Notes: generated by a model from the letters alone, not told the origin. Shown: positions 1 through 9,067, counted from the first letter of the stretch. The stretch: DNA of 64,000 nucleotides from Burkholderia puraquae (GCF_002099195.1 NZ_NBYX01000009.1:186001-250000), one strand, 5' to 3'. Made by a program: numbers and translations.

Positions 1-457
1 GTACGCGCGGGAACGGGTGGGCGGGATCGAGGCCGATCGGTGTCAGCACGGGCAGCAACTCGTCGAGGAAGTAGTGCCGCGCCCATTCGAGCTGCGCGTC
101 GTTCCACGTGTCGCTCGCATGGAAGTAGATGCCTTCCTGTTCGAGCGCGGGCAGCACGGTTTCGTGCAGCATCGTGTACTGTCGATGGACGAGCCGTTGC
201 GCGCGTTCGACGACGAGATCGTAAGCATGTTGTAACGACATGCCGTCGGGCGTCAGTGCGCCGGGGTTGTCGCGGATCTGCTCCTGCAGGCCGGCCATCC
301 GGACTTCGAAGAATTCGTCGAGGTTGCTGCTGGTGATGCAGATGAAGCGGAGGCGCTCGAGCAACGGGACTTGAGGATCGGCAGCTTGGGCCAGCACGCG
401 CTCGTTGAAGCCGAGGATGCCGAGTTCACGATTGAGGAGCGGATAACGGACGGACAT
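1..457 (-). CDS. ppk1: Polyphosphate kinase 1, N-terminal part (cut by window edge)
   Basis: The reverse strand reads from an ATG at 457 into MSVRYPLLNRELGILGFNER, followed by a stretch ending SSNLDEFFEVRMAGL. This is the characteristic N-terminal domain of polyphosphate kinase 1, which polymerises the terminal phosphate of ATP into inorganic polyphosphate. About 152 residues lie in the window; the catalytic histidine domains are outside it. The gene is divergent from ppx, which hydrolyses the same polymer, with 280 bp between the two starts. A Pho-box-like repeat about 64 bp upstream suggests control by phosphate starvation. The family call is firm. Confidence 0.93.
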   Translation of the reverse strand, partial: MSVRYPLLNRELGILGFNERVLAQAADPQVPLLERLRFICITSSNLDEFFEVRMAGLQEQIRDNPGALTPDGMSLQHAYDLVVERAQRLVHRQYTMLHETVLPALEQEGIYFHASDTWNDAQLEWARHYFLDELLPVLTPIGLDPAHPFPRV

Positions 458-520
458 CGGCAGAGTAGGGGGTGATTCGGGCGATGATTCGAAAGGACGC
501 TCGGAAACTCTCACGGTACG

Positions 521-538
521 ATGACGTGCTGATGACAA
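521..538 (-). promoter_or_regulatory. Candidate Pho box upstream of ppk1
   Basis: On the reverse strand the sequence TTGTCAT-CAGC-ACGTCAT gives two imperfect copies of the CTGTCAT half-site with the 11-base period of PhoB sites. It sits about 64 bp before the ppk1 ATG. ppk genes are PhoB targets in several proteobacteria. The right half-site is weak (5 of 7), so this is a candidate only. The rest of the 458-737 intergenic region is AT-richer than its surroundings around 535-600 and must hold both divergent promoters; no other motif is clear. Confidence 0.4.
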
Positions 539-737
539 TAGTGTTATTTATATCGGGAAATTCTACGTTGTAACCGTTTCGTCTCATAAATGTTTCGACG
601 ATATGCAAACGAGCGGTGTGCATGCCCGTGAAGCGTGGTAATGGCAAGCGTTCCACGCTTAAAATGTCGCCTTTGATTGATCGCCCACGGTTGTCGCACC
701 GGCCGCCGCGGGCGAACGCGCACGGAGCCCCCTTCTG

Positions 738-2252
738 ATGGTTACAACCCCCCACTTGCTGGCTGCCGTGGATCTCGGCTCGAACAGCTTCCGGCTGATC
801 GTCGGGCGTGTCGAGGAAACGCCGGCGGGCAGCCAGATCTATCCCGTCGACGCACTGCGCGAGCCCGTCCGGCTGGCCGCGGGCCTGTCGAGCGACAAGA
901 TGCTCGATCGCGCGTCGCAGGAGCGTGGCTGGGAGGCGCTCAAGCGGTTCGGCGAGCGCCTGCGCGATTTCCATCCCGATCATGTGCGCGCGGTGGCGAC
1001 CAACACGCTGCGCGTCGCGAAGAACGCGGGCGAATTTCTCGGCGAGGCCGAAGCGGCGCTCGGTTTCCCGATCGAAGTGATTGCAGGCCGCGAAGAAGCG
1101 CGGCTGATCTACGCGGGTGCCGCGCACTCGGTGCCGGCGAGCGCCGGCAAGCGGCTCGTCGTCGACATCGGCGGCGGCTCCACCGAATTCATCATCGGCT
1201 CGCACTACACGCCGATCGTGATGGAGAGCCTCTATATCGGCTGCGTGAGCCACAGCCGCACCTTCTTCCCGGCCGGCAACGTCGACGAATACACGATGCG
1301 GCAGGCCGAACTCGCGGCCAAGCGCGAGATCCAGATCATTTCGAGCGAGTACAAGAAGGCCGGGTGGGACCAGGCGATCGGTTCGTCCGGCACCGCCCGT
1401 GCCCTCGCGGAGCTCGTCGAGGCAAACGGCTTCAACGATCCGGGCATCACGCACGGCATTTCGCGCGGCGGCCTCGAGCGCCTGAAGCGTGCGCTGATCA
1501 AGTCGGAGAACGTCAACCGGCTGAAGCTGATCGCGCTGAAGCCCGACCGCGTGCCGGTGCTCGCGGGCGGCCTCGCGATCATGCTCGCGGTGTTCGAGGA
1601 ACTCGGCGTCGACTACGTCGATACGACCGACGGCGCGTTGCGCCTGGGCGTGCTGTACGACCTGCTGGGCCGCACGCAGCACGAGGACATGCGTGCGGTG
1701 ACCGTCGAGGGCTTCACGCGCCGCTACGGTGTCGATCGTGCGCAGGCCGAGCGGATCGGCGCGCTGGCGGGGCGTTTCTACGACGAGCTCGAGGAAGCTG
1801 ACGACGAAGCGCGCGAGGAAGGGCGGATGTTCCTCGGCTGGGCGGCTGCGTTGCACGAGATCGGCCTGTCGATCTCGCACAGCGCGTATCACAAGCATTC
1901 GGCCTATATCGCGAGCAACGCGGACATGCCGGGTTTTTCGCGCACCGACCAGGCGCGCCTTGCCGCACTCGTGCTCGGTCACGCGGGCAAGCTCGGCAAG
2001 CTGTCGCAGGCGCGCGAGGTCGAGTGGCCGCTGCTGTTCTGCCTGCGGCTCGCAGCGCTGCTGTGCCGGCGCCGGACCGATGCGGGGCTGCCGGACATTT
2101 CCGTTTCGCAGATGAAGAAGGGCGGGTATGAAGTGCGCCTGCCGAGCGCATGGGTCGAGCAGAACCCGCTGACCGACTACAGCCTGAGTCAGGAAGCGGC
2201 CGAGTGGGAGAAGGTCGGTATCCCGTATCGCGTGGTGTATACCGGCGCGTAA
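738..2252 (+). CDS. ppx: Exopolyphosphatase, Ppx/GppA family
   Basis: A 504-residue protein of the ASKHA phosphatase superfamily that releases phosphate from the ends of polyphosphate. Near the N-terminus is the phosphate-1 motif VDLGSNSFRLIV, and around residue 142 the phosphate-2 motif DIGGGSTEF. A C-terminal HD-like region follows (AAALHEIGLSISHSAYHKHS), as in full-length Ppx. The length fits the family. It is divergent from ppk1, so synthesis and breakdown of polyphosphate are encoded back to back. A GppA role (pppGpp hydrolysis) cannot be excluded from sequence, but linkage to ppk1 favours Ppx. Confidence 0.95.
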   Translation: MVTTPHLLAAVDLGSNSFRLIVGRVEETPAGSQIYPVDALREPVRLAAGLSSDKMLDRASQERGWEALKRFGERLRDFHPDHVRAVATNTLRVAKNAGEFLGEAEAALGFPIEVIAGREEARLIYAGAAHSVPASAGKRLVVDIGGGSTEFIIGSHYTPIVMESLYIGCVSHSRTFFPAGNVDEYTMRQAELAAKREIQIISSEYKKAGWDQAIGSSGTARALAELVEANGFNDPGITHGISRGGLERLKRALIKSENVNRLKLIALKPDRVPVLAGGLAIMLAVFEELGVDYVDTTDGALRLGVLYDLLGRTQHEDMRAVTVEGFTRRYGVDRAQAERIGALAGRFYDELEEADDEAREEGRMFLGWAAALHEIGLSISHSAYHKHSAYIASNADMPGFSRTDQARLAALVLGHAGKLGKLSQAREVEWPLLFCLRLAALLCRRRTDAGLPDISVSQMKKGGYEVRLPSAWVEQNPLTDYSLSQEAAEWEKVGIPYRVVYTGA

Positions 2253-2339
2253 AAGGTCGATGGCGGGGCTGGGAGGGGCTGGGCCGCAGGTTGGCTCAGG
2301 TGCCCCTCAGGATTGCCGCATGATCGCCGTGACGGCCGC

Positions 2340-2774
2340 TCAGTCCGAAGAACAGACGATCGCAGTCAGGAACGGAAACGCCTGCTTGACGGTCGCGTCG
2401 CTGCCGGCCTTGCGCACGGCTTCTTCCACCGAGCTTTTCGTGCCGCGCACCACGACGCCATAGGCCCAGTCGCCGATCGGCGTGCCGTCGCCGGTGCGGA
2501 AGATCGGGTCGTTCGCCTGGTATCCGAGTACGACGTACACGCCGAAGCCGTACGCCGTCAGCGCGTGGCTCGTGCGGAATGCATTGACCGAGTTCGATTC
2601 GACGTGCATCGGCTCCGACTGGATGTCGCCGGCGGCGAGCAGCGGCGCGACGAACTTGTGACCGGTGGAGTGGCAGTCGAGTGCGTCGTCGAGTGCCTTG
2701 GCCGACGCGGTGCCGACAGTCGCGAGCGCGAGCAGCGATGCGCAGAGGGCGGTCTTGAGAATGTTGTTTTTCAT
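2340..2774 (-). CDS. Small exported protein of unknown function
   Basis: The ATG at 2774 gives a 144-residue protein starting MKNNILKTALCASLLALATV and ending a signal peptide near TASA-KALDD. The mature part has two cysteines (DCHSTGHKF near its start and IVCSSD at the very C-terminus) that could form a disulfide in the periplasm. An in-frame ATG four codons upstream is possible, but the chosen start gives a normal signal peptide. I do not recognise a characterised family. It lies convergent to ppx and close to tRNA-Pro, with no operon partner. Confidence 0.75.
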   Translation of the reverse strand: MKNNILKTALCASLLALATVGTASAKALDDALDCHSTGHKFVAPLLAAGDIQSEPMHVESNSVNAFRTSHALTAYGFGVYVVLGYQANDPIFRTGDGTPIGDWAYGVVVRGTKSSVEEAVRKAGSDATVKQAFPFLTAIVCSSD

Positions 2775-3088
2775 GCGCTGAGGCAAGGTTGTCCTTGCGC
2801 ATTATCGCGTGTTCCAGCAAGTGCCGTATGCGGGCTGCGGATGGCTCGCAGGCCCGTTGCCGTCGGCAACCCGACGGGCCGGCCACGCAAGCGCTCAATC
2901 ATTTCCAGCCAGTTTTTCCTGCATCGAAAGCGCAGGGCCACAAGCGATTTGCTTTGTGCTGACCGTCGAAACATGGCCGCCGGGGGCTGCGCGGACGTTG
3001 TAGCGTCGATGCCCCAATTGATCCCTACAATGAACTAAGGCGCTGCGAGCCGGGAATCCAGGTCGACCCTCAAAGGGCCCAGAAACGG

Positions 3089-3120
3089 AAAAGGGGCTAC
3101 GGTGTTTAACCGTAACCCCT
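3089..3120 (-). terminator. Rho-independent terminator of tRNA-Pro
   Basis: On the reverse strand a 10-base stem (GGGGTTACGG with CCGTAGCCCC, one wobble or mismatch) closes a loop of about 7 bases and is followed by TTTT. It lies 10 bases beyond the CCA end of the tRNA. Confidence 0.75.
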
Positions 3121-3129
3121 TGATTCCTT

Positions 3130-3206
3130 TGGTCGGAGCGATAGGATTCGAACCTACGACCCTCTGATCCCAAATCAGATGCGCTACCAGGCTGCGCTAC
3201 GCTCCG
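3130..3206 (-). tRNA. tRNA-Pro (anticodon TGG)
   Basis: The 77-base reverse-strand sequence folds as a cloverleaf. The acceptor stem is CGGAGCG/CGCTCCG with discriminator A and an encoded CCA. The anticodon arm is CTGAT-TTTGGGA-ATCAG with anticodon TGG. The T arm contains GGTTCGAATCC. It stands alone, with its own terminator downstream. Confidence 0.97.
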
Positions 3207-3367
3207 ACGAGCCAAAGATTCTATCGTCGAATGGCTGATCCGGTCAATCCCTATATGCGGGTAAATGCCGCGGCGGCCAACCGGCCGCAATTTGCGACAA
3301 TTCGCACGGCAATCGGCCGGCCCGGACGCCGGGGCGCGAGGCCGCTCGCCGAAGCAAGGAGAACATC

Positions 3368-3829
3368 ATGATGAACCTGATCCTGTGGCGACACGCCGAA
3401 GCCGAAGACTACGCGGCGAGCGATCTCGCGCGTCAGTTGACCGTCCGAGGCCGCAAGGACGCGCAGGCGATGGCCAAATGGCTGCGTGGCCGGCTCGAGA
3501 CGAACACGGTGATCCTCGCGAGCCCGGCAGCCCGTACCGTGCAGACCGTCGAGGCGCTGACCGACCAGTACCGGACGGTCGACGCGCTCGCGCCGGGCGG
3601 CAGCGTCGACGACGTGCTGGCGGCGGCCGGCTGGCCGGAAGGCATCTCGCCGACGGTCGTGATCGTCGGGCACCAGCCGACGCTCGGCAGTGTCGCTGCG
3701 CAGCTGATCGCCGGCGACGACGATAGCTGGAGCGTCAAGAAGGGCGGAATCGTGTGGCTGGCGAGCCGCACGCGTGACGGCAACCGGCAGGCCGTGCTGC
3801 GGGCGGTAATGACGCCCGACCTGGCGTGA
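3368..3829 (+). CDS. sixA: Phosphohistidine phosphatase SixA
   Basis: A 153-residue histidine-phosphatase-superfamily protein with the RH catalytic motif at the extreme N-terminus (LILWRHAEAED) and the second catalytic histidine in VIVGHQPTLGS. This short form is typical of SixA, which removes phosphate from phosphohistidine proteins such as histidine phosphotransfer domains or the nitrogen phosphotransferase system. The start is set by AAGGAGAACATC just upstream; a second ATG follows immediately and is equally possible. It is monocistronic between tRNA-Pro and the acyltransferase gene. Confidence 0.92.
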   Translation: MMNLILWRHAEAEDYAASDLARQLTVRGRKDAQAMAKWLRGRLETNTVILASPAARTVQTVEALTDQYRTVDALAPGGSVDDVLAAAGWPEGISPTVVIVGHQPTLGSVAAQLIAGDDDSWSVKKGGIVWLASRTRDGNRQAVLRAVMTPDLA

Positions 3830-3999
3830 GGCCGGCCTGAAGCGCTTTGAAGGGATTCGTCATACGGTTTTGCAAGCTTTCTGCTAAAGTCAATTCGGCG
3901 ACACGTCATTGAAAGGACACGGTCGTGCCACATAACGGTCACGGCCGATTACTACATTGGCGGGCATGTCGCCCTATTCCTTACGACCAGGAAAGCCTA

Positions 4000-4806
4000 A
4001 TGCGAGAACTGCCGACGCCTACGCTCCCTTTTGCCTCGCTGCCCCTCGACACGTCGCGACGCCACCTGCCGCGCGCTGCTGAAACCGTCACATCGGAGTA
4101 TCGCCTGCGCGCCGCGTGGGCGCGTACGGAAGATGAATTGCGCGAAGCCCAGCGCCTGCGTTACAGCGTGTTCGCCGAAGAGATGGGCGCGCAGGTCAGC
4201 GGCCCCTCCGGTCTCGACGTCGATCCGTTCGATGCGTACTGCGACCACCTGCTGGTTCGCGATCTCGACACCCTGAAGGTCGTCGGCACGTACCGCGTGT
4301 TGCCGCCGCACCAGGCAGCGCGTGTCGGCCGCCTGTACGCCGAAGGCGAATTCGACCTGTCGCGCCTCACGCACCTGCGCGGCAAGATGGTCGAGGTCGG
4401 CCGCTCGTGCGTGCACAGCGACTACCGCAGCGGCGCCGTCATCATGGCGCTGTGGGGCGGCCTTGGCGCGTACATGATGCAGAACGGCTACGAGACGATG
4501 CTCGGCTGCGCGAGCGTGTCGATGGCCGACGGCGGCCACTATGCGGCGAACCTGTACCAGTCGCTGTCGGCAGGCTCGCTGACGGCGCCCGAGTATCGCG
4601 CGTTCCCGCACACGGCCCTGCCGGTCGACGAACTGCAGACGGGCACCGTCGTGGCGCCGCCGCCGCTGATCAAGGGCTACCTGCGTCTCGGCGCGAAGAT
4701 CTGCGGTGCGCCGGCCTGGGATCCCGATTTCAACTGCGCGGATTTCCTGACGCTGTTCCGCTTGTCCGACATCAACTCGCGCTACGCCCGCCACTTCCTG
4801 GGCTGA
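4000..4806 (+). CDS. olsB: L-ornithine N-alpha-acyltransferase (GNAT fold), OlsB-like
   Basis: A 268-residue acyltransferase of the hemolysin/OlsB branch of the GNAT superfamily. The conserved core runs from AQRLRYSVFAEEMGAQ through DPFDAYCDHLLVRD and VGTYRVLPPHQA to VEVGRSCVHSDYRSG. OlsB moves a 3-hydroxyacyl chain from acyl carrier protein to ornithine to form lyso-ornithine lipid, a phosphorus-free membrane lipid common in Burkholderia. The ATG at 4000 (MRELPTP) is preferred over an upstream start that would add an unconserved segment. A strong 13-bp hairpin follows the gene. No olsA partner is adjacent, so the specific substrate is inferred from the family. Confidence 0.85.
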   Translation: MRELPTPTLPFASLPLDTSRRHLPRAAETVTSEYRLRAAWARTEDELREAQRLRYSVFAEEMGAQVSGPSGLDVDPFDAYCDHLLVRDLDTLKVVGTYRVLPPHQAARVGRLYAEGEFDLSRLTHLRGKMVEVGRSCVHSDYRSGAVIMALWGGLGAYMMQNGYETMLGCASVSMADGGHYAANLYQSLSAGSLTAPEYRAFPHTALPVDELQTGTVVAPPPLIKGYLRLGAKICGAPAWDPDFNCADFLTLFRLSDINSRYARHFLG

Positions 4807-4847
4807 GCCGTCCGAACCGCGTTGCGACCGCCCGGGCGCGCGCGGGC

Positions 4848-4885
4848 GAACGCCGTCGCGTGGCCTGAGCCGCGCGACGGCGTTC
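4848..4885 (+). terminator. Long hairpin downstream of olsB
   Basis: A perfect 13-bp stem (GAACGCCGTCGCG with CGCGACGGCGTTC) closes a 12-base loop about 40 bases after the olsB stop. There is only a weak T-rich tail, so termination may be imperfect. Confidence 0.55.
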
Positions 4886-5009
4886 GTCCATCTGATCAGC
4901 GTGTGTGAATCGAACCCCGTTAATTTCAGCGATACGCGATCACCAGCGTGCCGCGGGACGGCACGTTTGCGAACGGCCCGGGGGAGGGCCGGACGGCAGC
5001 GGCGCGCCT

Positions 5010-5178
5010 AGTGCTTGCGCCGCCAGTCGAGCAGGTGGTGTTCGGCCATCCAGTGATGGATCATCCCTTCGCCGCCATGGCTGCGCTTGTATTCGCGCGA
5101 CTCGAAGAACGACAGGGCGACGAGCACCATCAGACCGATGAACAGGCCGATCAGGCCGGCAATTTCCTCAGACGACAT
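5010..5178 (-). CDS. Small single-pass membrane protein
   Basis: A 55-to-56-residue protein from the ATG at 5178, which has a near-perfect ribosome-binding site (GAAAGGAGGCTGCC) just upstream; this decides the start over a longer upstream frame. It begins MSSEEIAGLIGLFIGLMVLV, a single membrane helix, and has a charged, histidine-rich tail (HHWMAEHHLLDWRRKH). The family is not recognised. It is short, well translated and likely real. Confidence 0.7.
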
Positions 5179-5314
5179 GGCAGCCTCCTTTCTACGGCAC
5201 AGCGCCATGCGTACATAGTAGGACATGTGCGGCGCGACTCCGAAACAGGATTTCCGCTAGACTCGGCGCGGTCCCGGCGTGCGATGGGCGCGCCGATTTC
5301 CGGAGCCATACCCG

Positions 5315-5491
5315 ATGACCCGTTTCATGCTGGCCGTGCTGGCCGCATCCTTCCTCGCCGGCTGTACCAGCGATCCGCATCAGGCCCGTCGCGGTCACCC
5401 GCCGGAAGATCCGGCCGACTATCACGGCGTGCCGACCGACATGACGCCGCCGTCGATGCTCGACGCGCCGCCGCCGAAGCCGGTGCAGTAA
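5315..5491 (+). CDS. Small lipoprotein
   Basis: A 58-residue protein with a lipoprotein signal: MTRFMLAVLAASF followed by the lipobox LAGC at about residues 15-18. The mature part is short and proline-rich (HPPEDPADYHG, SMLDAPPPKPVQ). The ATG at 5315 places the lipobox at the usual distance; an upstream in-frame ATG would give an unnatural N-terminus. Function unknown. It is convergent with the MATE exporter gene, with about 20 bases between stops. Confidence 0.7.
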   Translation: MTRFMLAVLAASFLAGCTSDPHQARRGHPPEDPADYHGVPTDMTPPSMLDAPPPKPVQ

Positions 5492-5510
5492 CGGCCGATT
5501 CGGCCCGCCG

Positions 5511-6890
5511 TCAGGCGCGGGCCGCGGGCGCGTCGGTGCCGATGTGCCGCAGCAGCCCCGGCAGGTAGCGCGCCAGCGTCGCGCCGCGCGCGGCCATGAA
5601 CAGCAGCAGCGCGAACCAGAGGCCGTGATTGCCGAATGTGCCGACGGCGGCGAGCGTCGCCACGACGAAGATCGACAACGACGCGACCATTGCGCGCATC
5701 AGCGATTGCGTCTGCGTGGCGCCGATGAAGACGCCGTCGAGCAGGAAGCCCCAGACCGACACGATCGGCGAAATCGCGGCCCACGGCAGGTAGCGCAGCG
5801 CCACTTCGCGGATCTCGGCCTGGTCGGTCAGGCGCGCGACGATCCAGCCGCCGGCTGCCCAGTACACCAGCGCGAACAGCAGCGCGCCGAGCGCCGACCA
5901 GAACAGCGTGACGCGCACGGCCTGCCGGAAGGCGCCGCGGTCGCGCGCGCCGGCCGCCGCGCCGACGAGCGCTTCAGCCGCATGCGCGAAGCCGTCGAGG
6001 CCGTACGCCATGAACGTCTGGAAATTCAGCAGCAGCGCGTTTGCCGCGAGCGTCGCATCGCCCTGTTTCGCACCGAGGTGCGCGAACCAGCCGAATGCGC
6101 CGAGCAGGCACAGCGTGCGCAGGAAGATGTCGCGATTGAGCGCGATCAGCCGCTTGAGCGCGACGCGATCGGCGAGCGCGCGTACCGCGATCGGCGCGAG
6201 GCCGCGCGGCCGTAGCCGCCATAGCATCCATGCGCCGAGCGCGAAGCCGCACGCGTCTGCGGTGGCCGTCGCGGCGCCGATGCCGGCGATACCCCAGCCG
6301 AAGCCATACACGTAGAGCAGCACGGCGCCGATGTTTACCGCATTGATGAACACCTGCGCGACGAGCGCAAGCCTCACGCGCTGCACGCCGAGCAGGTAGC
6401 CGAGCACGACGTAGTTCGCGAGCGCGAACGGCGCGCTCCAGATCCGCGCGTGGCTGTAGGCAAGCGCCGTTGCGCGGACGGCATCGCTGCCGCCCAGCGC
6501 GGACAGTACAAATGACAGCAGCGGCACCTGCAGGGCGAGCACTGCGGCGCCGAGTGCGAACGCGACGATCAAGGCGCGCAGCAGGTTCAGCCGGATCGCG
6601 GCGGCGTCGCCGGCGCCATGCGCCTGCGCGACGAGGCCGGTCGTTCCCATCCGCAGGAAACCGAACCCCCAGAACACGAAATTGAAGAACAGCCCGCCGA
6701 GTGCGACGCCGCCGAGGTACTGCGCGCCGTCGAGGTGGCCGGCGACGGCCGTGTCGACGGCACCGAGGATCGGCTGGGTCAGGTTCGCGAGGACGATCGG
6801 GAACGCGAGCGCGAGGACGCGCCGGTGCGTGACAGTGGCCGAGGTGGCCGCGCCCGTGCCGGCCCCGTGCGGTAACGCGGATTCGGACAT
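5511..6890 (-). CDS. MATE family efflux transporter (DinF-like)
   Basis: From the ATG at 6890 (MSESALPHGAG) this gives about 459 residues of multidrug and toxic compound extrusion family, with roughly twelve membrane helices. Signature segments include VLALAFPIVLANLTQPILGAVDTAVAGHL near the N-terminus (split here as VLALAFPIVLANL and AVDTAVAGHL) and the second-half repeat around LLLNFQTFMAYGLDGFAHAAE. The DinF/NorM-type proteins export cationic compounds using sodium or proton gradients. The longer open frame upstream of 6890 is the DUF2288 gene read in another frame. The DUF2288 gene ends 10 bases before this start, so the two are probably co-transcribed. Substrate unknown. Confidence 0.88.
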   Translation of the reverse strand: MSESALPHGAGTGAATSATVTHRRVLALAFPIVLANLTQPILGAVDTAVAGHLDGAQYLGGVALGGLFFNFVFWGFGFLRMGTTGLVAQAHGAGDAAAIRLNLLRALIVAFALGAAVLALQVPLLSFVLSALGGSDAVRATALAYSHARIWSAPFALANYVVLGYLLGVQRVRLALVAQVFINAVNIGAVLLYVYGFGWGIAGIGAATATADACGFALGAWMLWRLRPRGLAPIAVRALADRVALKRLIALNRDIFLRTLCLLGAFGWFAHLGAKQGDATLAANALLLNFQTFMAYGLDGFAHAAEALVGAAAGARDRGAFRQAVRVTLFWSALGALLFALVYWAAGGWIVARLTDQAEIREVALRYLPWAAISPIVSVWGFLLDGVFIGATQTQSLMRAMVASLSIFVVATLAAVGTFGNHGLWFALLLFMAARGATLARYLPGLLRHIGTDAPAARA

Positions 6891-6900
6891 GGCGGACGCG

Positions 6901-7224
6901 TCAGGCGCGTTCCTGGACGCACACCCACGGCGATACGACGACTGCCCACAGCTCCGGGTTGCGCGCCGCGTAATCGGCGGCGGTCTCGGCCGGCATGCGC
7001 GCGACGAGGCCTGCCGACAGCCAGCGCGTGACCTGCTCGGCATCGTCGTCGGCAACCGCTTCCGCGACGCTGACGAGATCGAGGTCGCGCGCAACGGACA
7101 GCAGCTTGCCCTGCGCAAAGAAGCGTTCGAGATCGCACCAGTCGATCTTGGCGGTTTCGCCGAGGAGTTTGGCGTAGAGCGGGCTGTGCGACGCGCCCGC
7201 GCCGGAGTGGTGATCAGAGGACAT
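6901..7224 (-). CDS. DUF2288 family protein
   Basis: A 107-residue soluble protein from the ATG at 7224 (MSSDHHSGAG). The central part, LYAKLLGETAKIDWCDLERFFAQG followed by VSVAEAVADDDAEQV, matches my recollection of the small DUF2288 family, which has no assigned function. It lies directly upstream of the MATE gene on the same strand with a 10-base gap, so the two form a likely operon. The N-terminal 20 residues are poorly conserved and the start could be slightly different. Confidence 0.75.
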   Translation of the reverse strand: MSSDHHSGAGASHSPLYAKLLGETAKIDWCDLERFFAQGKLLSVARDLDLVSVAEAVADDDAEQVTRWLSAGLVARMPAETAADYAARNPELWAVVVSPWVCVQERA

Positions 7225-7300
7225 CGTTTTCTTGGAAAGACTGCGTGGTGGCGCCACTATAAACCATCCGGCGGGACGGGCGACGCGGGTGGCGGCCGGC

Positions 7301-8920
7301 CTACGCGTCGCGCAGCGCGCGGCGCACGATCTTGCCCGTCGCGGTCATCGGCAGGCTGTCGACGAACGCGATCGCGCGCGGATACTCGTGGGCGGCGAGG
7401 CGCGTGCGCACGTGCGCCTGCAGCGCTTGCACGAGCGCATCGTCGCCGGTGTGGCCGGGATTCAGCACGACGAACGCCTTGACGATCTCGGTGCGCGTTG
7501 CATCGGGCACGCCGACGACGGCCGCCATCCGTACCGCCGGATGCGTAAGCAGGCAGTCCTCGATCGGGCCCGGGCCGATCCGGTAGCCGGCGCTCGTGAT
7601 CACGTCGTCGTCGCGGCCGACGAAGCGTACGAAACCGTTGGCGTCGATCATGCCCGTATCGCCGGTGAGCAGGTAGTCGCCCGCGAACTTGTCGCGCGTC
7701 GCGTCGGCGTTGCGCCAGTATTCGAGGAACATCACCGGGTCGGGGCGGCGCACCGCGATGCGCCCTTCGACGCCGGGCGGCAGCGGCGTGCCGTCCGCAT
7801 CGACGATCGCGACTGCATGGCCGGGCACCGCCCTGCCGATTGCGCCGGGCTGCGCATCGAACAGCGCCGCGCACGACGACAGCACCATGTTGCACTCGGT
7901 CTGCCCGTAGAACTCGTTGATCGTCACGCCGAGCGCGTCGCGGCCCCAGGCCGTCAGTTCGGTGCCAAGCGATTCCCCGCCGCTCGCGACCGATTTCAGC
8001 GACAGTGCGTAGCGTTCGCGCGGTGCCGGGACGGTGCGCATCAGCTTCAGCGCGGTGGGCGGCAGGAACGCGTGGGTGACGCCGTGCCGTGCCATCAGCG
8101 CGAACGCCGCGTCGCCGTCGAATTTCTCGAAGCGGCGGGCGAGCACGGGCACGCCGTGATGCCATGACGGCAGCAGCACGTCGAGCAGGCCGCCGATCCA
8201 TGCCCAGTCGGCGGGCGTCCAGAACAGGCGTGCGTCGCGGGGGAAGCACTGTTGCGACATCTCGACGCCCGGCAGGTGGCCCAGCAGCACGCGATGCGCG
8301 TGCAGTGCGCCCTTCGGTTTGCCCGTCGTGCCGGACGTATAGATGATGACCGCCGGATCGTCCGCGGTCGTATCGGCTGGTACGAAGTCGGGCGTTTCGG
8401 CGGCGAGCGCCGCGTCGTAGCGCAGCACGCCCGGCGCGTCGGGCGCATCGTCGCCGATGCAGTAGACGGTATGCAGTGCCGGAAGCTGCGCGCGCAGGGG
8501 CGCGATTTTCGCGTAGCCGGCCGCGTCGGTGACGAGCGCAGCCGCCTCGCTGTTCGCGAGCCGGTATTCGAGCGCATCGACGCCGAACAACGTGAAGAGC
8601 GGCACCGCGATCGCGCCGAGCTTGTAGGCGGCGAGGTGGGCGATGGCCGTTTCGGGGCCCTGCGCGAGAAAGATGCCGATGCGGTCGCCGCGCTGCAGGC
8701 CGGCACGCACAAAGCTGTTCGCGAGCCGGTTAGAAGCATTCCTCAGGTCGTCGAACGTGATGCGAATAACGTCGCCTTGCGCCGTTTCGTGGATCAGCGC
8801 GAGGCGTCCGCTGCCGTCGGCCCATTTGTCGCAGACGTCCACGCCGATGTTGTAGAGCGCCGGAACGTCCCACGCGAAGCGGGAGAGCAGGTCGTCGTAG
8901 CGGTCGGCGGTGGGCAGCAT
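7301..8920 (-). CDS. Acyl-CoA synthetase, AMP-binding family
   Basis: A 539-residue adenylate-forming enzyme that activates a carboxylic acid through an acyl-adenylate to the acyl-CoA. The P-loop-like motif YTSGTTGKPKGA lies near residue 195, the A5 segment NEFYGQTE near 330, the A7/A8 motif YLLTGDTG near 413, and the C-terminal catalytic lysine region LPMTATGKIVRR close to the end. It resembles the medium-chain acyl-CoA synthetase branch (ACSM/BCL-like) rather than acetyl-CoA synthetase. Substrate unknown. A 12-base direct repeat lies in its upstream region. Confidence 0.9.
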   Translation of the reverse strand: MLPTADRYDDLLSRFAWDVPALYNIGVDVCDKWADGSGRLALIHETAQGDVIRITFDDLRNASNRLANSFVRAGLQRGDRIGIFLAQGPETAIAHLAAYKLGAIAVPLFTLFGVDALEYRLANSEAAALVTDAAGYAKIAPLRAQLPALHTVYCIGDDAPDAPGVLRYDAALAAETPDFVPADTTADDPAVIIYTSGTTGKPKGALHAHRVLLGHLPGVEMSQQCFPRDARLFWTPADWAWIGGLLDVLLPSWHHGVPVLARRFEKFDGDAAFALMARHGVTHAFLPPTALKLMRTVPAPRERYALSLKSVASGGESLGTELTAWGRDALGVTINEFYGQTECNMVLSSCAALFDAQPGAIGRAVPGHAVAIVDADGTPLPPGVEGRIAVRRPDPVMFLEYWRNADATRDKFAGDYLLTGDTGMIDANGFVRFVGRDDDVITSAGYRIGPGPIEDCLLTHPAVRMAAVVGVPDATRTEIVKAFVVLNPGHTGDDALVQALQAHVRTRLAAHEYPRAIAFVDSLPMTATGKIVRRALRDA

Positions 8921-8989
8921 CGCGTTGTCTCCGGGGTGGTGAACGTGGTGTCGGGCGCACGGCTTACATCAGGAATTCACGCAGACGAA

Positions 8990-9067
8990 TCCACAATGAC
9001 GTCTGAGGGTAGGGATTCTTCGCACTCGTCCGATAGCCGCGGTTCAGTGCAGGATTCCACAATGACG
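8990..9067. repeat. 12-base direct repeat upstream of the acyl-CoA synthetase
   Basis: The sequence TCCACAATGACG occurs at 8990-9001 and again at 9056-9067, 66 bases apart, in the region between the acyl-CoA synthetase and the small ORF at 9100. Such a repeat in a promoter region could be a pair of regulator half-sites; nothing identifies the regulator. Confidence 0.45.

Noticed and set aside
426-1982. 518-residue reverse-strand open frame over ppx
   Set aside because: It is antisense to the clear ppx gene, is arginine- and histidine-rich with no domain, and results from high GC content at third codon positions.
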